A stretch of 64,000 nt of DNA from Elgaria multicarinata webbii (taxonomy: Eukaryota > Chordata > Lepidosauria > Squamata > Anguidae), in NCBI RefSeq assembly GCF_023053635.1, contig NC_086178.1, forward strand, positions 38,858,726 through 38,922,725. The letters run 5' to 3'. The position numbers and the translations under genes were made by a program. Shown piece after piece: positions 12,501 to 21,084 of this stretch. The notes beneath the pieces were generated by a model. That model saw only the letters and a program-made list of their open reading frames with translations, was not told the DNA's origin and did no database searches. Position 1 is the first letter of the stretch, and each line of letters opens with the position of its first letter.

Positions 12501-14663
12501 CTTCGGATTCGGTTCTGAAGTGGGTCAGTCATTGTGGGCAGCAGCCAAGCAGCCTAGCGCCTAAGAAAGCCAGGCACAAAGCTGAACAGGAGTCCATTGA
12601 ACATCCCCCCACTCGCCCCCAGAACTGCTGCTCCCACCCCCTCGATTAGAGCTGCCATTTTAAATGAAGATGAGGGCTCAATAATTTTCCTAGATCTATG
12701 GTTGTGAATCGCTCTTTACTCCACCGTAGTCTGTGACCATAAATCTAGGAAAACTACAGAGCTCCCAATACATTCTGACTTCTGGGAGCAAGAGGGAAAG
12801 GAAGAGAGCGAGCAGGGAATACAATGGACTCCTGATCAACCTCGCTGTGTGTGGGGGCAGTGGCTTACCACTACCCCAAATTGGACCTAAGCGCCATGAA
12901 GCACTTCGGACCCTTTCTGATCCACTTCAGGGTGCCTTGGCACAATCCGGTACCGCTCCAGATTTGGGCCAAATTGGGCTGCTTCGGCTTGGATTGAACT
13001 TGCCCGTACCTTAAAGTTGCTTCATACATGACAGATTTCACATGGAAAACACTTTACAGCCCAATCCCATGCAAAGGAAGTGAGGCAGGTGGCTACTAGG
13101 AGGAGGGCTTTCTCTGATGTGGCACCCTGGCTGTGGAATGAGCTACTCAGAGGTTCGCCTGGCGCCTACACTGTATTCCTTCATTGCCAGCTGAAGACCT
13201 TTTTATTTTCTTAGTATTTTAACACCTAATTTAATTTAAATTTAAACTCTGCTGTTTTAATTCCGTATTTTAATCTATATCAATTTCTGCTGTGTAGTTT
13301 TATCCTGGTTGTGCTTTTTATATTGTATTTTGTATTTGTGTTTTTAGACTGTTGGTTGTTTTATTATGCTTTTCATGGTTTTAATTTTTCTGAACCGCCC
13401 AGAGTGCTTCGTCTATTGGGCAGTATAAAATATAATAAATAAATATTTACTTAGATATCAGTGCCACTGAGTTTAAGGGGACATTCTCCCAGGTAAGTGT
13501 GCACAAGATTCCATCCTCATGGTAGGAAACAGACATAAACCTGGGCAGATCATCATCCATCCATATGCTAAAGCACATTTCATGCCTACTAATGCTTTCT
13601 GTATTTGGCTATTGGACGGTATAGAAATGCAATTAATCATCATCATCATCATCTAAAACGGTAATACAGGCAATCCAGAAATCTAGTGTGACACAGTGCT
13701 CTCTTATTGGGGGTTATGAAGTGGCAAACATCCATTTTTCTATCACAGCCCTTATTCATGGCACACACTAGGTTAATGAAGAAAATGTTGCTAAAAAAAG
13801 ACAAAAAGATTAACACCCTTTGAAGCCTTTGCAGACAGAGAATACATGTTCTCAATAAGTAAAATCATCATCATCAATAATAATCTATAATAATAAAGGA
13901 GGGTGTCTATCTGCCTGTACCATAGCTCCAAGGCCATGAAACCTAGACACTTGAAACTTGGCATGCATACTATGGAGGGCCTAGCAGTGTAAACTTTGGG
14001 GTTATTTTGTTTTTAAAGCACATTGATTCATTTTAATGTGTCCACGCATTTGAAGCCATGCATTAGTTGGTCACTTAGCAGTGCATAGCTTTGCAGTTGA
14101 CAGTTTGAAGCCAGGATCGAGTGGGCTAAGGCACAGAGTTATATGTCTGCCCGCTGTCATGGGGCAGCTCACCTAAGGGAAATGGAGTGGGCAGAGTCCT
14201 CTCTCAGGGGGCTATAGGGATGCACTGTGGCAGGGGGCATGCATATGAGAGCCTCTGGGCTTAGCTTCACTTAAACGGTGCGGGTACAAGGTTTCCAAAT
14301 CTGACAGATGGTTAACTTTGCTTGAAGCCTTCACTGTATCAAACTAAAGAGCTATTCCCACCTGTGCAGAGCTGGTTCTGGGGAGTAATTTGAGGAACAG
14401 AGTTATACAGGTGCTTCCTCCCCACTGCCATGAGACAACCTTTCCCCACCACACACACACACGTGGAATAGATTAGGAAAATCCTTCCCTCAGGAGGCTA
14501 TATGGATGCCAGTGTGGACTAGGACTGAATTGAAGTTTCAATTTAGCCATGAATCTCACATCACTATCTCTCAGCCTAGTGTACCTCATAGGGTTGTTGT
14601 GAGAATAAAATGAGAAGGTAAGAAGCATATACCCTAATGGGAGCTCCTTGGAGGAAAGGCAGG

Positions 14664-14711
<48 letters not shown>

Positions 14712-15657
14712 CACTACGGCACAGGACCTGCCTAAAAGTACCAGCAGGCATGACTTCACTCAGATGGAGCAGGCACAATTTGTTCAACTCTGACAACACC
14801 ATAACTATGCTTGAAAGCTTCATGATATTATACTAAAAGCTATTCAACCTGTGCAAAGCCATGTCCACTGCCAATAATAATAATAATAATAATAATAATA
14901 AGCAGATTATCTAATTTCAGACTGAAGATAACACTCCTTTGTGGAGGGGCTATAGTTCAGTGTAAAGAACATAAGACCTCAGATTTGATTCCAGCATTTC
15001 CAAGCATGAAATGAAAACGTCCTCCCCGAAACTCTGGGGAGCTGCTACTGGGCTAGATGACTTGGTATAAGGCAGCTTCCTATTATAGGTTCTCTACCTG
15101 CTTCTAAGACTACATGTATCTACATGGGGCTGCCTTTGAAGAGTGTTCGGAAACTCCAGCTGGTTCAAAGAGCTGCAGCCAGATTGTTGACTGGGGCTGA
15201 TTACAGGGAGCAAACAAATCCCTTGTTAAAACAGCTCCACTGGCTTCCAGTCTGTTTCCGGGCACAATTCAAATTGCTGGTTATGACCTATAAAGCCCTA
15301 TATGGCACAGGTCCAGGTTATTTGACAGAACGTATTCTCCCTTATGAGCCTGCCCGTGCTTTAAGATCTTCTGGAGAAGCCCTTTTTTCAGTCCCATCAT
15401 CTTCACAGGCGCGCTTGGTGGGAACATGGGGGAGGGCCTTCTCGGTGGCTGCTCCAGTGCTCTGGAACTCTCTTCCAGGGGAAGCTAGGCTGGCTTCCTC
15501 CTTGATGGGTTTTCGGAAGCAGGCTAAAACTTTTTTGTTCCAACAGGCCTTTGGAGAATAATCTGGCCCTCCATCTATGTTAATGTCTTATAATTTTGTT
15601 GTGTATTTTAAACGTTTATAGTTTTGTTTCCCCCCCCAAATGTATGTTTCAAACTTT

Positions 15658-15711
<54 letters not shown>

Positions 15712-16358
15712 TATTAGGCCATACTAGACCAGCAACCCTTCTCCACAGAAGAGTCCGTTTTGCTGGCAAGCCAGAGAACCGTCAAAGCTTTAGATAGGGA
15801 AAGCTGCTCTTTCCAAATCTGTCTCCTTCGGAGCTGCACACAGAAGGAATGCCTCCATCAGTGGAGGTTGGTGCTTCCGACGTCAATGGGTTTCAATCAG
15901 AACTCTCATGGAACTATACAAGGTGCTGAACCCCACCCCCCAAAATAGGTTCAGCAGTTTGGACAGCTCCTCTAGAGTTCGGACTCAACCCAGAGCAGAT
16001 TCACAGCGCCACTGTCGTCGGAGCCACCAGACTCCACTGACCTCCAGCTCCCGGCCCCTCTATCCTTTCATTGGCCGGCACCGCAGCCCTTGAGGGGTTT
16101 TGCTGAGAGATGCATCAGGCGAGCGCCCGCCCGCGAGGCCCTCCCGATGCCTCCGTTCTCTGACGTTCCTGCCCACCAACCGTCTCTCTCTCACCGGCGC
16201 ATTGGAGGCTCCAGCCGCCGCTGCTGCTCCAGATAAGCGCGGACCCAGCGCTGGTTACCTCGCTGCGGTTGGAGGCGAACCGCGGAACGTCCCGTCGTGG
16301 CAGCCAGTAGGCGCCGGGAACCCTCTGGCAATAGCGGCCGCAGCAGTGCCGACGCCAT
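6406..16358 (-). CDS. MRPL44: MRPL44, mitochondrial large ribosomal subunit protein mL44 (complete, 4 coding exons)
   Basis: Spliced minus-strand gene with coding segments 16358-16195, 10597-10129, 9405-9227 and 6577-6406. They total 984 nt, giving 327 aa plus stop; human MRPL44, from memory, is 332 aa. The joined frame closes exactly at every junction (phases 2, 0, 2) and all introns are GT-AG. The N-terminus (about residues 1-55) is arginine-rich and poor in acidic residues, as expected for a mitochondrial presequence. Residues about 56-228 match the RNase III-like domain ([30 protein letters not shown]). Residues about 235-305 match the double-stranded RNA-binding domain ([20 protein letters not shown]). 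The known role is as a structural protein of the 39S mitoribosomal subunit in the matrix. Identification rests on near-identity to remembered mammalian sequence over all four exons. No internal stop or frameshift was seen, so it looks functional. Confidence 0.96.
6656..6925. repeat. 105-bp tandem repeat, about 2.6 copies, in MRPL44 intron 3
   Basis: The phrase CTCTCCACC(G/A)TGCCTGGG starts at 6656, 6761 and 6866, exactly 105 bases apart, and copies are nearly identical. It begins 79 bases upstream of exon 4 in gene orientation. Since 105 is 35 codons, reading frames stay open across it, but it lies outside the conserved protein. Confidence 0.9.
6935..7145 (+). repeat. retroposon 3' end in MRPL44 intron 3
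   Basis: TTTAGATTGTAAGCCTGTGG, then GGCAGGGACTGTC, then GTAAGCCGCCGTGAGAGCC, then (AAAT)n. This is a common sauropsid SINE/LINE tail type. The family was not resolved. Confidence 0.6.
7146..9226. other. MRPL44 intron 3, unassigned part
   Basis: No exon, RNA gene or clear repeat was recognised. Confidence 0.5.
9227..9405 (-). CDS. MRPL44: MRPL44 coding exon 3
   Basis: 179 nt. The acceptor is TATTCAG, just right of 9405, and the donor is GTTAGTAAG from 9226. It encodes [16 protein letters not shown], then [14 protein letters not shown], then [19 protein letters not shown], and ends in the first two bases of a cysteine codon completed by exon 4. It covers the end of the RNase III-like fold and the entry to the RNA-binding domain. 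Confidence 0.95.
9740..9840. mobile_element. diverged short MITE in MRPL44 intron 2
   Basis: Contains GTCAGGGATTATGGGAGC preceded by CCATCAGTCTCAAGCAGC. This matches the palindromic MITE family seen more clearly at 56938-57062 and 58682-58805. Confidence 0.45.
10129..10597 (-). CDS. MRPL44: MRPL44 coding exon 2
   Basis: 469 nt, entered through an acceptor ending TATGTAG at 10598 and left through donor GTAAGTTA at 10128-10121. It encodes [11 protein letters not shown] to QRTEIFVR (156 residues), most of the RNase III-like domain. The open frame extends upstream of the acceptor into intron sequence, but the match to the family begins exactly at the AG. Confidence 0.95.
10666..11201. mobile_element. 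GC-rich foldback palindrome (MITE-like) in MRPL44 intron 1
   Basis: Two arms of about 240 bp, 10675 to about 10915 and about 10950 to 11191, are reverse complements with few mismatches around a short GC-rich loop. The ends read GTCTACACAGCGTTCCGAAG (left) and, inverted, GTCTACACAGTGTTCCGAAG (right). The element is rich in CpG. The right flank (CTAGGGGC when inverted) hints at a hAT-like end, but no target-site duplication was clear. Confidence 0.8.
11202..12145. other. MRPL44 intron 1, unassigned part
   Basis: No gene or clear repeat seen. A T-rich run lies near 12020-12050. Confidence 0.45.
12155..12260 (+). repeat. interspersed repeat fragment
   Basis: TTATATAGCACCATCAATG, then ACATGGTGCTGTACAGAG, after a short ATT run. 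I recognise this as a common sauropsid interspersed repeat but cannot fix the family. Confidence 0.45.
12400..13018. repeat. unclassified GC-rich segment with inner inverted repeat
   Basis: TTTTCCTAGATCTATGGT near 12685 pairs with ACCATAAATCTAGGAAAA near 12737, forming a stem around a loop of about 33 bases. The GC-rich outer flanks contain related but weakly inverted phrases. It may be a diverged foldback element. Confidence 0.4.
13075..13446 (+). mobile_element. L2-like LINE 3' end
   Basis: The end of an L2-type ORF (TGTGGCACCCTGGCTGTGG, GAATGAGCTACTC) runs into the T-rich 3' UTR and the tail CCGCCCAGAGTGCTTCG, then (AAAT)n. The 5' end is truncated. Confidence 0.8.
13880..14545. repeat. 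unclassified repeat-like segment
   Basis: Part of this segment (about 14290-14400) is weakly duplicated at about 14770-14870. It includes CCATGAAACCTAGACACTTG and AAACTTGGCATGCATAC, phrases of interspersed repeat character. Family unknown. Confidence 0.35.
14546..14710 (+). repeat. tRNA-type SINE 3' part with (TAA)n microsatellite
   Basis: CTCTCAGCCTAGTGTACC, CATAGGGTTGTTGTGAG, GAGCTCCTTGGAGGAAAGG, then (ATA)n at 14664-14710. This is the 3' half of a common squamate SINE. Related pieces lie at 16640-16735 and 25965-26075. Confidence 0.7.
14873..14902. repeat. (TAA)n microsatellite
   Basis: About ten TAA units. Confidence 0.9.
14942..15088 (+). mobile_element. tRNA-derived SINE
   Basis: GGGGCTATAGTTCAGTGTAA and a degraded B-box-like GATTTGATTCC resemble a tRNA head. 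CTCTGGGGAGCTGCTAC, GGGCTAGATGACTTGG and TATAAGGCAGCTTCCTAT follow. This order is that of a well-known squamate SINE. Confidence 0.75.
15115..15715 (+). mobile_element. L2-like LINE 3' fragment with (TAA)n tail
   Basis: 15124-15561 is one open frame encoding the C-terminus of an L2-type ORF2 ([60 protein letters not shown]). It is followed by a 3' UTR and a TAA microsatellite at 15657-15713. The intact frame suggests a fairly young copy, 5'-truncated. Confidence 0.85.
16195..16358 (-). CDS. MRPL44: MRPL44 coding exon 1
   Basis: Starts [18 protein letters not shown] and ends in MRR, with the last arginine codon split as CG|T across the intron. The donor is GTGAGA at 16194-16189. The ATG at 16358-16356 is chosen because it matches the position of the family start. 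The frame stays open upstream only to a GTG at 16424, not an ATG. The segment encodes the mitochondrial targeting region. Confidence 0.93.
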
Positions 16359-16520
16359 TCTCCTGAAGGTAGCCAGGCAGGGGAAGGCGACCTGGCTCAA
16401 CCGCCGTCCGGAAACAAGCGCCACTTCTTTTCTTGTTCCGGCTAACTAGGGTTCCGCCGCTGAGAGAAATGTTCCCGGCAAGTCACGCCGGGTTGTTGGG
16501 GAAGGGGGTTGGGCAAACGT
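16359..16520 (-). promoter_or_regulatory. MRPL44 CpG-rich promoter and 5' UTR
   Basis: GC- and CpG-rich sequence surrounds coding exon 1 (about 16080-16460) and contrasts with AT-rich flanks. Two CCGGAA/TTCCGG motifs, at 16408-16413 and 16436-16441, lie about 50 and 80 bases upstream of the ATG. Such ETS/NRF-2 (GABP) type sites are common in promoters of nuclear genes for mitochondrial proteins. No TATA box was seen, consistent with a housekeeping promoter. The transcription start is inferred, not located. Confidence 0.65.
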
Positions 16521-16607
16521 GTCCTTGTTCTAGAATGGTGTGCTGAAACTGTAGTGCGGTGTTTATCCCTACAAACAAATGCAGTTTATAACCCCTGTTC
16601 AGCCATA

Positions 16608-16735
16608 GTTTTATTATTGGGTGATGTCAGGCAAGTTCCTCTCTCTCAGCCTAACCTACCTCGCCAAGTTATTGTGGGGATTAAAAGGAGGCGGAAATCT
16701 ACTCTGAACTCCTTGGAAGGAAGAAGTTTTTATTT
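16608..16735 (+). repeat. SINE 3' fragment
   Basis: CTCTCTCAGCCTAACCTACC, then GTTATTGTGGGGATTAAAAGG, then GAACTCCTTGGAAGGAAG. Same SINE family as at 14546. Confidence 0.65.
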
Positions 16736-16815
16736 ATTTATTATTACATTTTTATACTGTCCAATAGCCGAGGCAGTCTGGACAGTGCACAATTAAAACC
16801 ATAAAATACAATAAT
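16730..16815 (-). repeat. short L2-like LINE tail
   Basis: TTTATTTATTATTACATTTT, then ACTGTCCAATAGCCGAGG, then AATTAAAACCATAAAATAC: the inverted L2-like 3' tail. Confidence 0.6.
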
Positions 16816-17269
16816 GACGACCGTTGATTTATTGATTCAGGAGGACAGCAGGAGATTTTGAACAGTTATGTCTTATGTGCAATCCTATGCATGGTTAGAC
16901 CGAAAAAAGTCGGGACGGTGTAAAAGCCGGATCGGAACGGAACAGGGCGGAACGACTCCATTATATTAAAAAACCATACCAAAAACAGTGGCATGTGTTA
17001 GCAACACTTGGGAACAATATTTTAGGACTAAAACTATGCCAATATTAGGGACGGTGTAAAAGCCAGAACAGAACGGAACAGGCCGGAACGACCCCATTAT
17101 ATTAAAAAACCATACCAAAAACAGTGGCATGTGTTAGCAACACTTGGGAACAATATTTTAGGACTAAAACTATGCCAATATTATATCACTATTAACCCCA
17201 GAACTCCCAAAACAACGTCCGGAACAGAATGGGATGGCCGGAACAGCCACTATTGAACGAGCGATATCA

Positions 17270-18970
17270 ACCAAACTCACCAGTCATGCATAACTCCATG
17301 GCAGGGATGCAATAAGCCACAAAACGTGCAAAGAAACTGCGTTCTGATAACCGTTCCACGCACAGCGCATATTGCGCAAACGGACAGGGACAGCAGCTTC
17401 CAAGTGAAGTATGTTAAGCAAACTCACCAGACACACATAACTAGGTGAGCCTGATGTAATAAGCTCCAAAGTTGCCCCGAAACCACGTTCAGGTACCCGT
17501 TCCGGGCAAAAAGTGCATTGCGCAAAACGGGCTGTAACGGCAACTTCCCAATGAGGTGAATCAACCAAACTCATCAGACACACATTACTAGGTGAGCCTG
17601 ATGTAAAAAGCACCAAAAATTGCCCACAAACCACGTTCAGATACCTGTTCTGGGCAAAAACGCGTATTGCACAAAATGGGCCATAACGGCAGCTTCCTAA
17701 TGTGGTAAGTCAACCAAACTCATCAGACGCACATAACTAGGTGGGACAAATATAGAAAGCTCCAAAAGTTGCCCCGAAACCACGTTCAGATACCCGTTCC
17801 GGGGGAAAACGCGTATTGCCCAAAATGGGTCGTAACGGCAGCTTCCCAATGACATAAGTGAATCAAACTCGTCAGACATACATAACTAGGTGGGACAAAT
17901 ATAGAAAGCTCCAAAAGTTGCCCCGAAACCATGTTCAGATACCCGTTTCGGGCAAAAATGTGTATTGCCCAAAATGGGCTGTAACGGCAGCTTTCCAATG
18001 AGGAAAGTCAACCAAACTCACCAGATGCACATGACAAGGTGGGACAAATATAGAAAGCTCCAAAAATTGCCCCGAAACCACGTTCAGATACCCGTTCCAG
18101 GCAAAAACACGTATTGCGCAAAATGGTCCGTAACGGCAGCTTCCCAATGAGATAAGTAAACCAAACTCATCAGATGCACATAACTAGGTGGGACAAATAT
18201 AGAAAGCTCCAAAAGTTGCCCCGAAACAACGTTCAGATACCCGTTCCGGGCAAAAACATGTATTGCGCAAAATGGTCCGTAACGGCAGCTTCCCAATGAG
18301 ATAAGTGAAGCAAACTATACAGATGCACATAACTAGGTGGGACAAATATAGAAAGCTCCAGAAGTTGCCCCGAAACCACGTTCAGATACCCGTTCCGGGC
18401 AAAAACGCGTATTGCGCACAAGGGGCCGTAACGGCAACTTCCCAATGAGGTGAGTCAACCAAACTCACCAGACACACATTACTAGGTGAGCCTGATGTAA
18501 TAAGCTCCAAAAATTGCCCCCAAACCACGTTCAGATACCCGTTCCGGGCAGAAACGCATATTGCGAAAAACAGGCCGTAACGGCAGCTTCCCAATGAGGA
18601 AAGTCAACCAAACTCACCAGATGCACATGACAAGGTGAGCCTGATGTAATAAGCTCCAAAAATTGCCCCCAAACCACGTTCAGATACCCGTTCCGTGCAA
18701 AAACGCGTATTGCGCAAAATGGGCCGTAACAGCAACTTCCCAATGAGGTAACTCAACCAAACTCACCAGATGCACATGACAAGGTGGGACAAATATAGAA
18801 AGCTCCAAAAGTTGCCACGAAACCACGTTCAGGCACCTGTTCCGGGCAAAAACACGTATTGCGCAAAAGGGCCGTAACGGCAACTTCCCAATGAGGTGAG
18901 TTAACCAAACTCACCAGACGCACATTACTAGGTGAGCCTGATGTAATAAGCTCCAAAAAATGCCCCCAAA
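17270..18970. repeat. 149-bp tandem repeat, left arm of the foldback element
   Basis: Copies start every 149 bases (for example the phrase CGTTCAGATACCCGTTCC). Two sub-variants occur: one with GAGCCTGATGTAATAAGC, the other with GGGACAAATATAGAAAGC. Open frames of 60-70 codons recur at the same spacing and are repeat artefacts. Confidence 0.9.
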
Positions 18971-18971
18971 C

Positions 18972-19458
18972 TGTTGGAATCCTGGATTAGGATTCTGCTT
19001 ACGTTTCCATGGATTTACTAATTGCTGAGGAGCTGGAGGAATCAGAAGACTCAGCAGAAAACTTAAAGGTCAACTTTGCACCTGGACATTGATGTCATAA
19101 TTGAATAATTGGTAAATTGATTGTTTCAATTAAGGGTGGCAAGCAGTTGCATCACTGTACAGTTAGTCTATAAAAGCAAATGTATTCCCATGTACATGTA
19201 TCACTCAAACTGAACCACTCAGAGATGTATCAGAGCTGTATTGACTGACCGTATGTAAGTATTTGTATTTGTGATTGCCATAACTAAATTATATTTTTAT
19301 ATGCCAGTAAAGGTTTGTTTAAACCTATTGAAAATCTCAGTCTTAATCTGTGTCTTTGCTGACTTTGCTGGAAACCGTTGCAAATACTCTGCTATAAGGT
19401 TATTGGCCAGAAGCCCAGTCTGGCAATAACTAAATAAGGTTGTTTATAACCACCATAA
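18972..19458 (+). mobile_element. possible solo LTR, or the spacer of the foldback element
   Basis: About 485 bp unlike the arms, beginning TGTTGGAATCCTGG and ending near CATAACTCA. It has TATAAAAG near 19171 and AGTAAAGG about 130 bases later, an order that fits U3-R-U5 of a retroviral-type LTR. No clear target duplication was found and no internal retroviral region is present. It could equally be the element's own centre. Confidence 0.35.
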
Positions 19459-19459
19459 C

Positions 19460-20090
19460 TCAACCGTGGTTGACTCATTGGGAAGTTGCCGTTACGGCCC
19501 TTTTGCGCAATACGTGTTTTTGCCCGGTACGGGTACCTGAACGTGGTTTCGGGGCAACTTTTGGAGCTTTCTGTATTTGTCCCACCTAGTTATGTGCATC
19601 TGGTGAGTTTGGTTGACTTTCCTAATTGGGAAGCTGCCGTTAAGGCCTGTTTTGCGCAATACACGTTTTTGCCCAGAACGGGTATCTGAACATAGTTTTG
19701 GGGCAACTTTTGGAGCTTTCTGTATTTGTCCCACCTAGTTATGTGCATCTGATGAGCTTGGTTGAGTTACCTCATTGGGAAGCTGCCGTTACGGCCCATT
19801 TTGCGCAATATGCGTTTTTGCCCGGAACGGGTACCTGAACGTGGTTTCGGGGCAGCTTTTGGAGCTTTTTACATCAGGCTCACCTAGTTATGTGTGTCTG
19901 GTGAGTTTGCTTAACATACTTCACTTGGAAGCTGCTGTCCCTGTCCGTTTTGCGCAATATGCGCTGTGCGTGGAACGGTTATCAGAACGCAGTTTCTTTG
20001 CACGTTTTGTGGCTTATTGCATCCCTGCCATGGAGTTATGCATGACTGGTGAGTTTAGTTGATATTGCTTGTTCAGTAGTGGCCGTTCCG
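19460..20090. repeat. 149-bp tandem repeat, right arm (inverted)
   Basis: About four units in reverse orientation relative to the left arm, including both sub-variants (CTGTATTTGTCCCACC and TTACATCAGGCTCACC). Confidence 0.88.
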
Positions 20091-20449
20091 GCCATCCCAT
20101 TCTGTTCCGGACGTTGTTTTGGGAGTTCTGGGGTTAATAGTGATATAATATTGTCATGGTTTTAGTCCTAAAATATTGTTCCCAAGTGTTGCTAACACAT
20201 GCCACTGTTTTTGGTATGGTTTTTTAATATAATGGGGTCGTTCCGGCCTTTTCCGTTCCGTTCCGTTCCAGCTTTTACACCGTCCCCAGAAAAAGTGTAT
20301 GCTTGAATAAATGTGTTTGCCTTTAAGGTGCCAGAATACTGTTTTTTGCTGCAACAGCAAAGGGATCTAGAGCAACATACATTATTAAATTTGCCTTTTA
20401 ATAATGTGCTGCTTTTAATAATATATTAGTTTTTAATGTTTTAAATCAG

Positions 20450-20535
20450 TTGAATGAGGTTTGCATTTGTGTTGTACCCTGCCTCGATTCAGAGGGAGAG
20501 GCGGGTAACAAATAATATAATAATAATAATAGTTC
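20450..20535 (+). repeat. retroposon tail with short (TAA)n
   Basis: TACCCTGCCTCGATTCAGAG, then GAGGCGGGTAACAAATAA, then TAA units; same tail as at 5215. Confidence 0.6.
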
Positions 20536-21084
20536 CACATTATCTTCACAATGACATTGATAGAATTCAGACAGCACACTAAACCATGCCTTAAACAAGC
20601 ATAACAGTGCCAGGCTACAACTTCCATCTTCCACAGGCATTGATCATGTTGACTGGGAACAATGGGAGTTGTAGTTCAACCCAATCCATCTGTTGGGCAT
20701 CAAGAAGGAAAAAAAATTCTATAATAATATCTCTAGAACATCTCATCACTGGGGAAAGTTGGGAAAGGCATAACATTACTTATGAAGAAATTGAAACTAA
20801 CTATATAACCCCCCTAATACACAACCTGAGTATTCGAAGGACTATCCATTTAGAACTGAAAAGGGGTCATCCAAAAAAACGTAGTAACTGGAATACCTTG
20901 GTGGTTTCCCAGATACTAAGAAGTATATTTATTTGTAAATTAAAAGCAAAATGCCAGAAAACCTGTGAGCTTCAGAAAATAGCAGGGGGTGGGGGCAATG
21001 GCAGGCAGGAGGGAATTTGTCTGTCTGAGCTTCTATCTGCTTAGAGTAATGGGGTGGGGGGAGATGTGGATATACCTCATGACT
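20536..21084. other. intergenic, mostly unassigned
   Basis: 20640-20695 contains GGGAACAATGGGAGTTGTAG, part of the short palindromic MITE family. The rest, with a 145-codon open frame at 20607-21044, shows no recognisable protein. Confidence 0.4.

Larger units (their letters stand above)
16912..20286. mobile_element. large foldback DNA element with tandem-repeat inverted arms
   Basis: Left end GGGACGGTGTAAAAGCC; right end is its reverse complement GCTTTTACACCGTCCC. Inside each end lies the shared phrase AACAGTGGCATGTGTTAGC and its inverse, then arrays of a 149-bp unit in opposite orientation: about 11 units on the left (17270-18970) and about 4 on the right (19460-20090). The terminal segment is itself duplicated on the left (starts at 16912 and 17048). 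Flanks read AAAAAAGT before and GAAAAAGT after (7 of 8 identical), a possible 8-bp target duplication. No transposase seen; superfamily unknown. The layout recalls Foldback/Galileo-type elements. Confidence 0.85.

Noticed and set aside
16359-16424. Upstream extension of MRPL44 by 22 codons
   Set aside because: The only in-frame upstream initiator is GTG at 16424. The family start coincides with the ATG at 16358.
17697-18956. Recurrent 60-70 codon frames every 149 bases
   Set aside because: They are the same segment of the 149-bp unit repeated. They have no family resemblance and lie inside a foldback element.
20607-21044. 145-codon open frame
   Set aside because: No recognisable protein; it includes MITE-derived sequence at its start.
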